DNA of 64,000 nucleotides from Exophiala sp. HKRS030 (lineage: Eukaryota > Ascomycota > Eurotiomycetes > Chaetothyriales > Herpotrichiellaceae): contig JAHWDD010000004.1 of assembly GCA_023897205.1 (NCBI GenBank), positions 3,906,001 to 3,970,000 of the forward strand, read 5' to 3'. Under the pieces are notes generated by a model. The model was not told where the DNA came from. It worked only from the letters and a program-made list of their open reading frames with translations, and did not search any database. Shown here piece by piece: positions 40,550-51,290 of this stretch. Every line of letters starts with the position of its first letter. Position 1 is the first letter of the stretch. A program made the position numbers and the translations under genes.

Positions 40550-43500
40550 ATGTCTCAAGCACTGCAACCTGCTCAGGACGTTGGTCGACTGATCAACCTG
40601 GTGCCCGTGGGTCTTAAAGAGGCAGCGATTGACTCCCCTACGGCACGAGCGACAGTTATCCATTATGGGGAGCAATTGGATTTGCTGGAACGCTGGCTCG
40701 ATGACTACATGAAGGCATCAAATCGACTTGTTGCTGAGTCTCTGACCCTCGAAAATGTTGTCAATAGCTTCATCTCCCACTCTGTCCTTCCGACCACGAT
40801 ATCCGAATCAATGTTGGATCATGACTACTGCGTGTTGGCTATGAAAAGATATGGAGAGGGGGCGAAAGACTACTGGATGAGTATGGTGGGTGTGGTTAAG
40901 AGATTGAACACAATGGTTGCGGATCCAATAAGACAATTCCTGGCGAATGATCTGAAATCGTTCAAAGAAGCTCGGCGGACAGTAGAAGCTTCACAAAAGA
41001 CATTTGAACATCTACAATCCAAGTATGCAGGGCTTGCAAAGACCAAAGAGCCGTCGTCGATAAGAGAGGATGCTTTTCAACTACACGAGGCACGAAAGTT
41101 GTACCTCAAAGCCATAATGGACTTTTTCAGTCTAGCGCCACAATTCAGATTCTCTTTGGACAAGTTGTTGGTCAAGGTATTCTTCGAGCAGTGGCGTGAA
41201 ATGAGAGTGTCCAGGGACAATACCGTTGCTACACTTCAGCGGAGTGCAGACGAAATGCAGAGAGTAAAAGGATGGCTGAACGAGATGGAAGCAAGCGAGA
41301 AAACATTTCGAAAAGAGCTGCTGACTGTCAAAAAGCAGTTGGAAGACACAGCAGAGCTGAGCGCTCGACCCTCGCGAGAGCTAGATGATTATAGCCTGTC
41401 AACCATCCCACAATTCTCCGCCCACACTCATTCAGCAAGCAGTTCAACTTTACAGCAATCACCTAAGAAGGTGACTGTACAGGCTGGCGAAAAACAAGGC
41501 TGGCTATTTCTTCGAACCTACAGTGGCAAGCCTACAAGGACGATTTGGATTCGAAGATGGGCATTCATCCGCAATGGTGTCTTTGGTTGGCTTTTACAGA
41601 GCACCCGGGCTGGTGGCGTCGATGAGAGTGAACGCATTGGCGTCTTGCTCTGTAATGTTCGGCCAGCTCCGAACGAAGAACGTCGTTTCTGCTTCGAACT
41701 CAAGACCAATAAGAACACTATCTTGTTACAAGCCGAGACTCAAGCAGAATTGGTTGACTGGATTGGAGCGTTCGAAGCTGCGAAATCGAAGGCCGTCGAA
41801 GATCCTGATTCGACACAGAATCTCAACGGCGGCGGAAATGTACAAACTGGAGCGGCCTTTGCAATCTCCGCACCTCCCATCCCCGAATTTGGGACATATA
41901 TATTAGGTTCGACTGAGCCAGGTGCTGGTGGAGATGATCTTGCAGCTCTCGAGAAGACCAACACATTGCCGCTTCCCGGAATCGATGGGCGAGAGACAAG
42001 TATGGATTTGCCTCGACGATCCACTGCAATGGAAGAAGGTGGTCACCGGGAAACTGCGTCACGCATTATCTCGAAACTTGATCTCCATCGGAAAAGTGCC
42101 GCTTCGCCTCAAGTGTCGGCAAGTCCGTCTACGCCGAACTTGGCTGCTGGAGGAGGCATAGCAAGCCTGATAGCAGCAAGCCACGGTTCAATGCCTGTTG
42201 GACCCAGTATTCCTATGGTACACAATCCGGAGATAGAGTCGAAACCGCGAAATCCATTTATATTGGCGCTCCGAGATATGCCTGCGAGTACGTTGGCCCC
42301 TTCTACATTAGCTGCAGTACCATCACCTACAAATTTCAGCAAATCGGCTGTGATTATCACAGGGGAACGCGGACTCAGTCCCGCCCCAGAGAAGAGCGGC
42401 ATTCCGACAAGCCTACTAGCGAACATGTGGGGGACGTCAAACACTGCTGTCATTAATCGACTCGAACGAAGCGAACCGAGAACGGGGTCTGAGGTGAAGC
42501 TTCCCTCCCAGCCGACACCCGTTCTTCAGTCGAGTTCTTCACCACCAAAGTCATCTGCATCTCCACCACGTCTTATCCCACAGCAAGCCATCGCGCACCT
42601 CGACCTGGGTATTCCTCAATCTACGACCCCGACTTCGACTAGAAGCCGTACCCCATCACCAAGCAAGAGAGGTCACAGGAGTACAATAAGTGTGGATCGA
42701 GACACGTTCAGGTTGCTGAGGAGCGAGCTTCTCGTCCCTGATTTCCCCAACTATTACCCTCTTCAGCTCAAATCTCAGGACGCGCAATTTAGACTTCTCT
42801 TCCCCAATGTGCGACGGGATGAACGCCTTGTCATGGTGTTCAGGGCTACGTGGAATCCAAGTGAGCAACAGGAGTTTCCTGGTCGCGTCTATGTCACTTC
42901 GAAAGATTTATACTTCTACAGCAATCATATGGGTCTTACTTTGACTACCAGCCTGCCTCTTGCCTCGATTGAAGAAGCAACGGCGGCCCCAGGCAGGGAC
43001 TGTGATTTCGTCTTTCTGCATTTGAAGGATGCAGGGACTGATGGGGGACCCCGGAGAGTGACCATGAAGACCTTCTTGGAGCCACTGAAAATCCTTCAGC
43101 GACGACTAAACTATTTGATCAGGAACAGCGTATCTGAAGAGCCTGCCGAGCTGGAAGAAGTCATCAAGGCGCTCCTCAAACTTGAAACTGACGCACCAGA
43201 TCGAAGTCCAAGTCTGGAGAGTTGGGAGGACGTGTCACCGAATACGCCCGTAGACACAGGCGGCACGAGTTATCGTGGCCGTGCATCTACTGTTGGTAAT
43301 GAATTCCGGTCCCCCATACGCGTTGACAGAGCTCTCCACGAGACACAGCTGGGGCGAAGAGAGTCCAAATTCAAACTGCCTGCTCAGCCAGTCAAATACG
43401 TCCCTCCCGGAGACCTTAAGCTTGCGGTTGAGAAAGAGTTTGACATCAGCGCCAAATCATTGTTCCATGTTATGTTCGGAGACAAGAGTGCCCTATGGCA

Positions 43501-44725
43501 ATTGTTACAACATGAACGTAGAGCCAAAAATCTCAATCAGGGACCGTGGTTGAGTTTGGGTGAAGGCCGGCTGCGTCGAGAATTTGCCTTCGATATTCCC
43601 ACGACGAACTTCATCGGTCAGGAAACCTGGTCAAACGTCAGAGACTATCAGGTCGTCGATGTCAACAGTGACCATTTGTGCTATGTGGTGACTGACAAGC
43701 GAACGCCATGGCATTTGCCTTTTCGGAGCAGGCACCGCCTCGTAAGCAAGATTGTCATCACCCACGTCGCCAAGGCAAGATGTAAGCTTGCTGTGTTCAT
43801 CAGAGTCGAATGGTTGAGCAACCCATGGTTCCTGGGAGATATGATACAACGACAAGCCATGTCCGACTTGCAACTTGATTCTCACGATCTTGCAGATCTT
43901 GTCGCCGACCAGGTGCGCAAACTTGGACCACATAGTCGCACGAAGAAAGCCGTCCACATTTTCGGCCAGGTGGGTCATGCCACTGAGACTACGCAGTTGC
44001 TTGTCAATGACTTGGCCCTGAATATCGAGCTCAGACGACAGACTGCCCCCAGGACGATCACAAGCCTGTTGACGCAATCTGCGAGATCGGTCGCCCAAAG
44101 TGCGGCCGGAACGATACTGGAAGCTTTCCTCGATATTTTGAGGTGGCTAGCGAAGACGTTCTCAGCTAACAAGTTCATATTGGCGGCTCTCGCCTTCAGC
44201 GCTCTCTACAATAGCTGGCACACCTATCGCGACACGATGGGCTGGTGGCATGAACGCCGTGCAACCAACTTCATGGCTCGACTCGGCGTCGCTCCGGACG
44301 TCGTCATGAGCCGGACTGTTTATCTGAGTGATCTGGATGAGATTTCGCGCGGTGAAGCGCATTCGCCATCGAGCGGGGACAGCGTCTGCTACAGCGTATT
44401 CCACGACGAGCACGATCCTGAGCACGCCCACGCGTCTGTCAGCGAGCCGGCAACTCTCCAGGTTTTGCAGGCCCGGCAGCGTTTAGGCACTTACAGACAT
44501 GACCTGGCCGTCGGGATGCGCGTTGTCAATGTGATCGAGAAGGAACTCATGCAAGCTGCGTGGGAGCAGTGGGTGGTCGCCGAGAACCGACGGTGCCGCG
44601 TCGTCGAGGGGCTAGTGCTGGATGATTCGAAGGGGAATGCAACGGATGTTGATGAGGACGTGAGGAAGTGGTATGACGAGTATTGCGCGAGTTGTCGAGA
44701 CGAATATGCAAAGATACGTGTCTGA
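40550..44725 (+). CDS. SIP3: BAR-PH-GRAM-VASt protein, Sip3/Lam1-Lam3-type sterol transfer family
   Basis: A single exon of 1391 aa. Domain order: an N-terminal BAR-like helical domain (~1-270, membrane curvature binding), PH domain (~313-415, GEKQGWLFLRTYSGKP and RRWAFIRNGVFGWL), disordered Ser/Pro linker (~420-710), GRAM-like domain (~745-870, FPGRVYVTSKDLYFYSNHMG), then a VASt domain (~955-1130, PWLSLGEGRLRREFAFDI, DYQVVDVNSDH). A hydrophobic helix at ~1203-1222 (NKFILAALAFSALYNSW) would anchor it in the ER. This is the Ltc1/Lam protein family that moves sterols between the ER and plasma membrane at contact sites; BAR plus PH is specific to the Sip3/Ysp1 branch. Whether it is Sip3 or Ysp1 cannot be told. 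Length agrees with fungal members (1200-1400 aa). Confidence 0.9.
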   Translation: MSQALQPAQDVGRLINLVPVGLKEAAIDSPTARATVIHYGEQLDLLERWLDDYMKASNRLVAESLTLENVVNSFISHSVLPTTISESMLDHDYCVLAMKRYGEGAKDYWMSMVGVVKRLNTMVADPIRQFLANDLKSFKEARRTVEASQKTFEHLQSKYAGLAKTKEPSSIREDAFQLHEARKLYLKAIMDFFSLAPQFRFSLDKLLVKVFFEQWREMRVSRDNTVATLQRSADEMQRVKGWLNEMEASEKTFRKELLTVKKQLEDTAELSARPSRELDDYSLSTIPQFSAHTHSASSSTLQQSPKKVTVQAGEKQGWLFLRTYSGKPTRTIWIRRWAFIRNGVFGWLLQSTRAGGVDESERIGVLLCNVRPAPNEERRFCFELKTNKNTILLQAETQAELVDWIGAFEAAKSKAVEDPDSTQNLNGGGNVQTGAAFAISAPPIPEFGTYILGSTEPGAGGDDLAALEKTNTLPLPGIDGRETSMDLPRRSTAMEEGGHRETASRIISKLDLHRKSAASPQVSASPSTPNLAAGGGIASLIAASHGSMPVGPSIPMVHNPEIESKPRNPFILALRDMPASTLAPSTLAAVPSPTNFSKSAVIITGERGLSPAPEKSGIPTSLLANMWGTSNTAVINRLERSEPRTGSEVKLPSQPTPVLQSSSSPPKSSASPPRLIPQQAIAHLDLGIPQSTTPTSTRSRTPSPSKRGHRSTISVDRDTFRLLRSELLVPDFPNYYPLQLKSQDAQFRLLFPNVRRDERLVMVFRATWNPSEQQEFPGRVYVTSKDLYFYSNHMGLTLTTSLPLASIEEATAAPGRDCDFVFLHLKDAGTDGGPRRVTMKTFLEPLKILQRRLNYLIRNSVSEEPAELEEVIKALLKLETDAPDRSPSLESWEDVSPNTPVDTGGTSYRGRASTVGNEFRSPIRVDRALHETQLGRRESKFKLPAQPVKYVPPGDLKLAVEKEFDISAKSLFHVMFGDKSALWQLLQHERRAKNLNQGPWLSLGEGRLRREFAFDIPTTNFIGQETWSNVRDYQVVDVNSDHLCYVVTDKRTPWHLPFRSRHRLVSKIVITHVAKARCKLAVFIRVEWLSNPWFLGDMIQRQAMSDLQLDSHDLADLVADQVRKLGPHSRTKKAVHIFGQVGHATETTQLLVNDLALNIELRRQTAPRTITSLLTQSARSVAQSAAGTILEAFLDILRWLAKTFSANKFILAALAFSALYNSWHTYRDTMGWWHERRATNFMARLGVAPDVVMSRTVYLSDLDEISRGEAHSPSSGDSVCYSVFHDEHDPEHAHASVSEPATLQVLQARQRLGTYRHDLAVGMRVVNVIEKELMQAAWEQWVVAENRRCRVVEGLVLDDSKGNATDVDEDVRKWYDEYCASCRDEYAKIRV

Positions 44726-45096
44726 TTTTTGAGTTTGGCGGTTGGCATTGTGATAAGCGTTTCTTGTACGTTGAAGTTTGGCTGGCTTCCAGTCTCACAC
44801 AAAAGCGCCACACAAGAGATACCCTGGTGAGCGTTTATTGATATCGTTGGTTCTGATGACGTTGGAATGAAGCTGGGTTGGTGGAAGGTTGGAGGGTGGT
44901 TGGGGGTCTGTATGATTGACCGAGGTATACCGAAGGGTACCCTGTTGGATTGGTACACTTTTAAAGCTTGTATAGTACATTATTCATACAGTCGCTCACT
45001 CATACACTTCCGATGCCGTGCGTTCCGACTGATCGCTGGTTATACTTGGACCGGCCTTTTTTGTTATTCTGGATCGAAACCGGTACGGCGGGTGAC
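44726..45096. other. Convergent intergenic region
   Basis: A 371-bp gap between two convergent genes. No gene recognised; small antisense frames come from the 3' ends of the neighbours. Confidence 0.55.
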
Positions 45097-46972
45097 TCAA
45101 GTCAGACTGTCGACGTGTTCGACACATATATATCTCCGAAATCCAGGGCGTGTCCTCACGGCGTCCTTGTCGGTAGTAGAAGTGTCATCGACCATTTGCA
45201 CATCGCCTTGCGTGGCATCATCTAGCTGACCTTGGGGCCTGGTTTCAAGTGTGTCACAGCCATCGGTGCTGTCCTTCATATGTACATCATCAACGGCGTC
45301 GGTTTGGGACAAGGCAGCAACGGGAACGTCACCCTCGTTGGCACCTAATGCATGATCCGTCCCCGCTTCAGGTTGTAGGAGAACGGTGTATCCTTCAATC
45401 TGACCCATGGGCTGAACTTTGTGGGCTGTGACGCAAAGGCCGAGCCATTTGGATGCCCGATCGAGGCGTGACAAGTCTTGGACGCGTGATTGTTTTCTGG
45501 TCCCATCGTCAGTTATTTAGGCTCGACGTCGTCCCGTTCGTGAAGAGCCCAGAGCGGTGCATGTTTGTGCTTAAGCATGTACATGTACGGGGCTCAGATA
45601 GAAATGAGATTTCGAATCTGGCGGAAATCAGGACTCGTTACTTACATGATCGCACATAGCAGTTCCAGTGTCCACTGTGCCGGAACCAAACCCGTCCACG
45701 TTACCACTTTGACGGATGCGCCGCGGGAGTCTGTCGTCGATTCTGACAAATCGGGAACCTGATAGCGGCTTAGGAACGGGTCGACGTTGTCCGTCGTCTG
45801 AACGCGGGGCGATGCGAGTGCGAGCATATCTACGAACTCGAAAAGGTCATGGATCGACTCTTGCGTTTCCTCAGCCGGTTTTAATCCTGGAAGCGTGGGC
45901 AACGAGGTGGTGAGCGTCGACGGGAATCGGACGCCTCGCAAGGTTTGTATCGTGGGCGAGAAGGACTGGATTGTCGGATGATGGGCGCTGATGGGTCGTT
46001 GGAGCCTTTCAGAGCCTATCAAGTGAAGTGAGCCTGCGGCCACTTTGGAGAGAGGTGTGTAGTGTGTGATATGTGTGTGTAGGTCAGCTTATGGCATACC
46101 TTCTTTGAAGTTGAAGTCCGCAAAAAGCCAACAGAGGCTCCGATTCAACACATTCTTCGCGGCCCACACGAGTTTGTCGAAGCCCTTTTTCCCTCGGAGC
46201 ATCGAGGGAAGTCTCAGGTTGTATTCGACGACTAACATCGTACGTCAGCAAGCAGTACAACTCTAAGAGTCTGGGTATGCCTGTTCGAAGGGATTTCATA
46301 ATCGCCCTTAAAGATTACGTCTGGCAAGTCGGCGGGTATAGTTCCAACGGACACACTCACCATATCTTGATTTGACGTGCTTGCGACCTCCGGATCGTAT
46401 TGGAACTCCTTGGAGACCGGCACGCTTGTAAACTTCTTGAGACAAGTCCAAGCGTAGTACCCCTGTATTCTGATGTTAATGGTTTTTCCTGCTTTGCCGG
46501 TTTGGGGGGAAGCCAGTCGTTAATTTCCGCTTACCTTGTCTCAGGGAAAAAACCTCATCCACTCCAGGCTGCCCTTCAGATAGCATGAGAATATTTCCTA
46601 GCGTGGCACCTCACGTCAGCTGAACCGATATAATTGGAAGCCACCAAGGTCGTTGAGCTAAAGCCAGGCTCACGGCTTACCTATCTTAATGTACTCGTTG
46701 AAAAAATCTCCTTGGAGCACATCCTCGAGTTTCATGATGACTTTTGCATACTCGGCATTGGCTATGGAATCGTCAACCTCGCGCCATATGACATCATATA
46801 GCTCTTCTGGTAAGGTTGCCGTGACTGTTTGGACGAATTCGACATTGCGAACAGTCCGCCATGGAGCCCTTTTCGCGGGGGCTTCCGAAGGTGAGATATA
46901 CGGTGGGAGAGATCCAGATGTGACGTAGACCTTGGGAGAGGGTCCCTCGGGCTCTGGCAGGATTCCTGGCAT
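45097..46972 (-). CDS. RPP40: RNase P/MRP protein subunit Rpp40
   Basis: Six exons on the minus strand: 46972-46681, 46597-46535, 46462-46361, 46231-46100, 46015-45646 and 45496-45097; 452 aa. Introns of 72-149 bp are GT-AG and phases agree at every junction. The joined product carries the Rpp40 blocks KVYVTSGSLPPYISPSEAP, LEDVLQGDFFNEYIKIG, NILMLSEGQPGVDEVFSL, RSGGRKHVKSRYVVEYNLRL and KKGFDKLVWAAKNVLNRSL. Rpp40 is a protein of nuclear RNase P and MRP, which process pre-tRNA 5' ends and pre-rRNA. The C-terminal third (residues ~330-452) is acidic and less conserved. Split over many small exons, the gene is nearly invisible as single open frames. Confidence 0.92.
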
Positions 46973-47598
46973 TTTCTTATTGATGGTGTTTCTGGATTTC
47001 CAAAAATAAGGGTGGGTGATTGAGGATCACATAGGGAGTAGTCAAACGGAGGACATGCAAGTAGGTTAATCGAAACAAGAACAAGGCTGCGCAGGTATAA
47101 TGTGATCTTCACAGCCTTGTCTTGGCAAAAAAATATATCCGGTCATTAGAAATCCACACGAGGGTAATTCTCGCGGGAAATCCCCTCCACCTCCCCTGCT
47201 ACTGCCATACTGATTGGACACAGATGGATCTACCTCGTTTGTTGGCGTCGTACGAATACACTTGGTGACGCTGTTTCTTCCATGACGAGTCCTTGCTCCT
47301 CCGAGTCTCCCTTGATCAGCTTGTCTGGCAGATCCTCTGGCTGTTGGTAGGTGGACAATAGTGGAGGAAGTTGAAGTCGATCTGCGAGTTGTACTCACCA
47401 TCATGACCCAGAAGTGACCATGGCGTGGAGACTTCTTGACAAGGTGTCTCGCAACCGGGTTTTGAGCTTTATTCACCCCGAGGCCCGAACAAGGGTTTCA
47501 CGCCCACAGGTATAAGACTGCGAAGATGTGAACGACCCAAGGCCAATGGCAAAGTGCCGGTCTTACCTTGCCCAAACCTTGCAACGACAAAGACAACA
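46973..47598. promoter_or_regulatory. Divergent promoter: RPP40 (-) / FAD monooxygenase (+)
   Basis: A 626-bp gap. A 136-codon minus-strand frame at 47066-47476 has no domain. No repeat or distinctive motif seen. Confidence 0.5.
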
Positions 47599-49519
47599 AT
47601 GGCTTCCGAAGATCGATTCGATGTTTTGATCGCTGGCGGGGGGCCAGCAGGTCTGCTCATCGGTTTGGGCCTGGAACGGATGGGAATCCATGTATGCATT
47701 ATTGGTCGGTGGACATCCCTCTCTCTTTTGCAGACTGATGTTCTAATAACAACATGGGTAGAGCGTCTTGTCAAATCGGAAATTCCAATGTACGGTCGTG
47801 CGTGCACACTATATTCACGAAGTCTAGAATATCTCGATCAGTTCGAGCTTCTCGACGATATGACTCAAGAGGGCTTCATTGGGCGCGGATCCGTCAACTT
47901 CGACAAGAATGGAGTACGAAATGTGGACAGAGGATGGCACAAAATTTTCCATCATTCAAAGGACTCATACTTTTCTTGGCTGCTGAACTTGCGGTTGAAG
48001 TATTCCGAAGACATTATTCGCGACCATTTTATCAGGCAGGGTGGTACGTATCGCGATGGCCTAGAACTTACCAGTTTTGATCACGATGGGGAAACGACAA
48101 ATGAGTACCGTCAAGCTCATATCAAGGATATGCGCACGAACCAGAGTCATATCTACGAAAGGTGGGTACCTATGTTCAGATCATGATCTAGCACGCTGAG
48201 TTATCTGGCCATGAATAGCCGTTTCCTAGTCGGTGCAGACGGTGCCCGTTCTACCACACGCCGCTTGGCCAAGATCTCAACTCAGTCATATGGCTCGCCC
48301 ACTCCCATCAAATGGGTCCGGATGGACGGCGTGGTCAAAACAGACATGCCGGACCACAGCCTCGGGTTCGCATCGCTCGAATCACCAACGCATGGCAATG
48401 TCCTGTGGGTGGCTCTGGATCACGGCCGGTCACGTATCGGCTTCGCTCTGAACCCCGAGCTGCAGAAGAAGTATGGTGATTCGATGACTGAAGAGCAGGT
48501 TATGGCGGAAGCACGTGTAGCCATGAAGCCTTTCAAGGTGGAGTTCTCTCGTCTCGACTGGCACACCGTCTACGGGTGAGAGTTGCCCCTTCCCCCCCGT
48601 CTCAGGCGTGACGCCAGCTGACCATACACAACGCCACAGGATACGGCAAGAATTGACAGATCAGTACATCAAGAACCGTGTCGTCTTGGCTGGCGATGCA
48701 TGCCATATCCACTCTTCTGGCCTCGCACAGGGCATGAACACTGGCATCCACGATTCGCTCAACCTGTGCTGGAAACTTGCTGGCTACCTCAAGGGCTATC
48801 TCAAGGCAGAGGTGCTGCAGACGTACGAAACCGAGAGACGCGCTGCGGCCAACACCTTGATCAATATCGATCGCATTGTGTCCGAATTGATAACAGGCAG
48901 AGTTCCGCCAGAGCTCGTGGTCAATGGTGGTGCGGCGGACCCTAATGCTCTCCTGACACGCTACTTTGAAGAGTCGATCCAGTTCAATATTGGCCTTGGA
49001 GTCGATTACGCTGCCAACATTCTAAACATGTACCCTACCGCTGGCACTGTCCAAGCGGGTCATCGGCTTCCGGACGTCCTGTTACACCAGCCCGGGCACA
49101 GTGTCCCGACGCGGCTTTACGAAATGCTTCGTTCTCGCGCCGAATTTTCGGTGTTGGTCTTCACGGGTAGGCCTTGGGTGACGAAAATGAAACCCACGGA
49201 CAACCTTGACTGTGTTCACCACGCCTTCGGAGATGCAGGGTCGAAATTGGTCAATTCTACTTTGATCCCGCTGAAGCAGATTACCATCGTGGCCGGTAGC
49301 GGCTCATCGGTCTTTGACCTACTAGGCAGACCGGCGTATGGACAGGCGTGTTACGATCAAAGCGAAGCCGCCTACAGCCGGTACGGGATCTCTGCGGAAG
49401 ACGGAGCTATCGTCGTTGGTAGGCCCGACAGCCTCGTTGGCTTTGCGTGTCGATTTTCCGAGGCAGAGAAAGTTCTGCAGTATTTCAAAGCGCTAGAGCC
49501 TCAGACGCGTATCGTGTAA
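47599..49519 (+). CDS. FAD-dependent aromatic hydroxylase (phenol 2-monooxygenase-like)
   Basis: Four exons: 47599-47704, 47762-48161, 48219-48575 and 48640-49519; 580 aa. Splices rebuild VCII-E-RLVKSE, IYE-S-RFLVGADGARS and VYG-IRQEL. The first intron (57 bp) has donor GTCGGT and is 3n and stop-free. Motifs: dinucleotide binding GGGPAGLLIGLGLERMG, the DG motif LVGADGARS, and the GD motif VVLAGDACHIHS; the substrate-side sequence reads HSSGLAQGMNTG. A thioredoxin-like C-terminal domain (residues ~390-580, from PDVLL to the end) is typical of the PHBH/phenol hydroxylase branch. It should hydroxylate a phenolic substrate with NADPH and O2. No intradiol dioxygenase or other catechol-pathway gene lies beside it, so the pathway is unknown. 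Confidence 0.93.
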
Positions 49520-50173
49520 ACTCTAGAAAGTACACTACACCCATAGTATTGCATCAAACCGGTATGCTTCCAGAATCCTCGCTCTCGCCGAATTCTCTAC
49601 CTGCACTATAACCTCGACCTTGTTAAGGTATATGAGACTGACCACATAGAAGTCGTGACCATGGGAACACCACTCTAGGAAAGCCCCGCATCCAGGAGAA
49701 CACGGCCTGCGATACTCCGCTGCTGTTGGTTCCAGGCACTCACAGTCGCTCCACCTTAGGCGAGAGGATCTGGAAACTCCATGTCAGCCACAACGTGTCG
49801 GCTTCGTTGAGCTCGTCCACTATTGCCGAGAATGTTGCAGGAGACTTGCTTTCTTTCTAGACGAAACAGGAAAAACAATGTCGAAGAGGGACCTGAGACG
49901 ACCAAACATTATCAGATCTTGTTCTACCCGATCATAAGATATTACCCAAACGATTATAGATAAGACAAATACCCCGTTTCGTTTCCAAAAGACACAGAAT
50001 CACTGGTACGGAGTGAAAGGGCTCATCCTCTGTAACTCGGTCTAGTCACTTTTATCACCTCGCTCGATTCAAAGTTCCCACTCTTGAGATTGTTCCTTGT
50101 CATCGCCATCGTCGTTGTTGTTTGTCTGCAGGTAAAATCTGAGAAAACCCGGCCCAAGGACCCCCCCCAAAAA
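49520..50173. other. Intergenic / GDPD upstream region
   Basis: A 654-bp gap. The frame directly upstream of the phosphodiesterase ATG, from a TAA at 50033, is open and reads a hydrophobic stretch (see findings). A near copy of the dispersed word (TACGGAGTGA) lies at 50008-50017. Confidence 0.5.
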
Positions 50174-51052
50174 ATGTCGGAAAGACAAAATCCCCTAAGG
50201 ATGACGCCCAAAAGCGTCCGCGCCGCTGGACATCGAGGCCACAGTGCCGGAGCGCCCGAGAACACACTGGCGGCGTTCCGCATGGCTCACGAAATCATCA
50301 AAGGCGGCGGTCGGGGTGGTGCCGGTGAGAACGACCCGAACAACCTTGTGGTGACTTGCGAGACGGACCTGGCTTTGACACTGGACCACGAACTGATCCT
50401 CATTCACGACGAGACGGTCGACCGCACCACCGACGGGCACGGTCTCGTCCGGAACATGACGTACGCGGAAATCGCCTCCCTCGACGCAGGCAGCTGGTTC
50501 GACCCGTCGAGAAGGTTCAAGGGTGAACGAGTACCTCTACTACGAGAAGCGTTGCAACTCGCTCGCGAATTAGGAGGCAGCCTCGTCTTCCAGCTCGAGC
50601 TGAAAGTCTACGGACGGGACGACATCATTCTCCCCAAACTGAAAGCCCTGATCGACGAACTACAATGCGCCGACCTCTTGCAGTTTTCTTCGTTTGATTT
50701 TGTCCAACTCCGCGCCGTCAAGAAGCTCATCCCGGACGTCCCGACCGTCGGCCTCTGTCATTCGAGACTGATTGACCCTGTGGCCGCGGCGAGGGATGCC
50801 GACCTGGACGCCTTCAACATCGAAATCTACCATTTCCCCACCAGCGGTGAACAAGTCCAGAAGCTCCACGAAGCAGGCTTCGCCGTCTTCTTGGCCGTCC
50901 TGCCTCTCGATCCGCTGGAGACCCTCAAGTCCTACGGATCCGACGTCGAGGCTCAGGTGGTTGAATGGGTCCGTCAGGGTCTCGTGGATCAGATTGTGAG
51001 CAATGACGTTTCCGAGATGATCAGGATACGAAACAAAAGTTTACTGAACTAG
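50174..51052 (+). CDS. Glycerophosphodiester phosphodiesterase
   Basis: A single exon of 292 aa from ATG 50174; the in-frame extension to 50084 begins with TTG. The GDPD TIM barrel has all catalytic residues: the His-Arg pair in AGHRGHSAGAPENTLAAF, the metal pair Glu-x-Asp in CETDLALTLDHEL and the second His in LILIHDETVDRTTDG. Later blocks include VFQLELK, FNIEIYHF and VEWVRQGLVDQIVSNDV. It would hydrolyse glycerophosphodiesters such as glycerophosphocholine to glycerol-3-phosphate plus alcohol, recycling phosphate and choline. As called the protein is cytosolic. It contrasts with the catalytically dead GDPD-like domain of Pho81 in the same window. Confidence 0.93.
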   Translation: MSERQNPLRMTPKSVRAAGHRGHSAGAPENTLAAFRMAHEIIKGGGRGGAGENDPNNLVVTCETDLALTLDHELILIHDETVDRTTDGHGLVRNMTYAEIASLDAGSWFDPSRRFKGERVPLLREALQLARELGGSLVFQLELKVYGRDDIILPKLKALIDELQCADLLQFSSFDFVQLRAVKKLIPDVPTVGLCHSRLIDPVAAARDADLDAFNIEIYHFPTSGEQVQKLHEAGFAVFLAVLPLDPLETLKSYGSDVEAQVVEWVRQGLVDQIVSNDVSEMIRIRNKSLLN

Positions 51053-51290
51053 TCGTCTGGAATTCATGACTACTTCCACCTGTGGGCTTACGATGCCCCC
51101 AATAGTGCTGGAATTTTCCGAAGTATTTATTACAGTTCGTGTATGTTCCCGACAAAACCTTGACAACTACATATGAGATATTGATCCAGGTTCTTCCCAA
51201 GACGATCCCAATTGATATAGATACCTGATTTTGTACTGGACAGTCAACACCAAAGCTTTAAAAGCCAGTGTTCACTTGGACCAAACCTAT

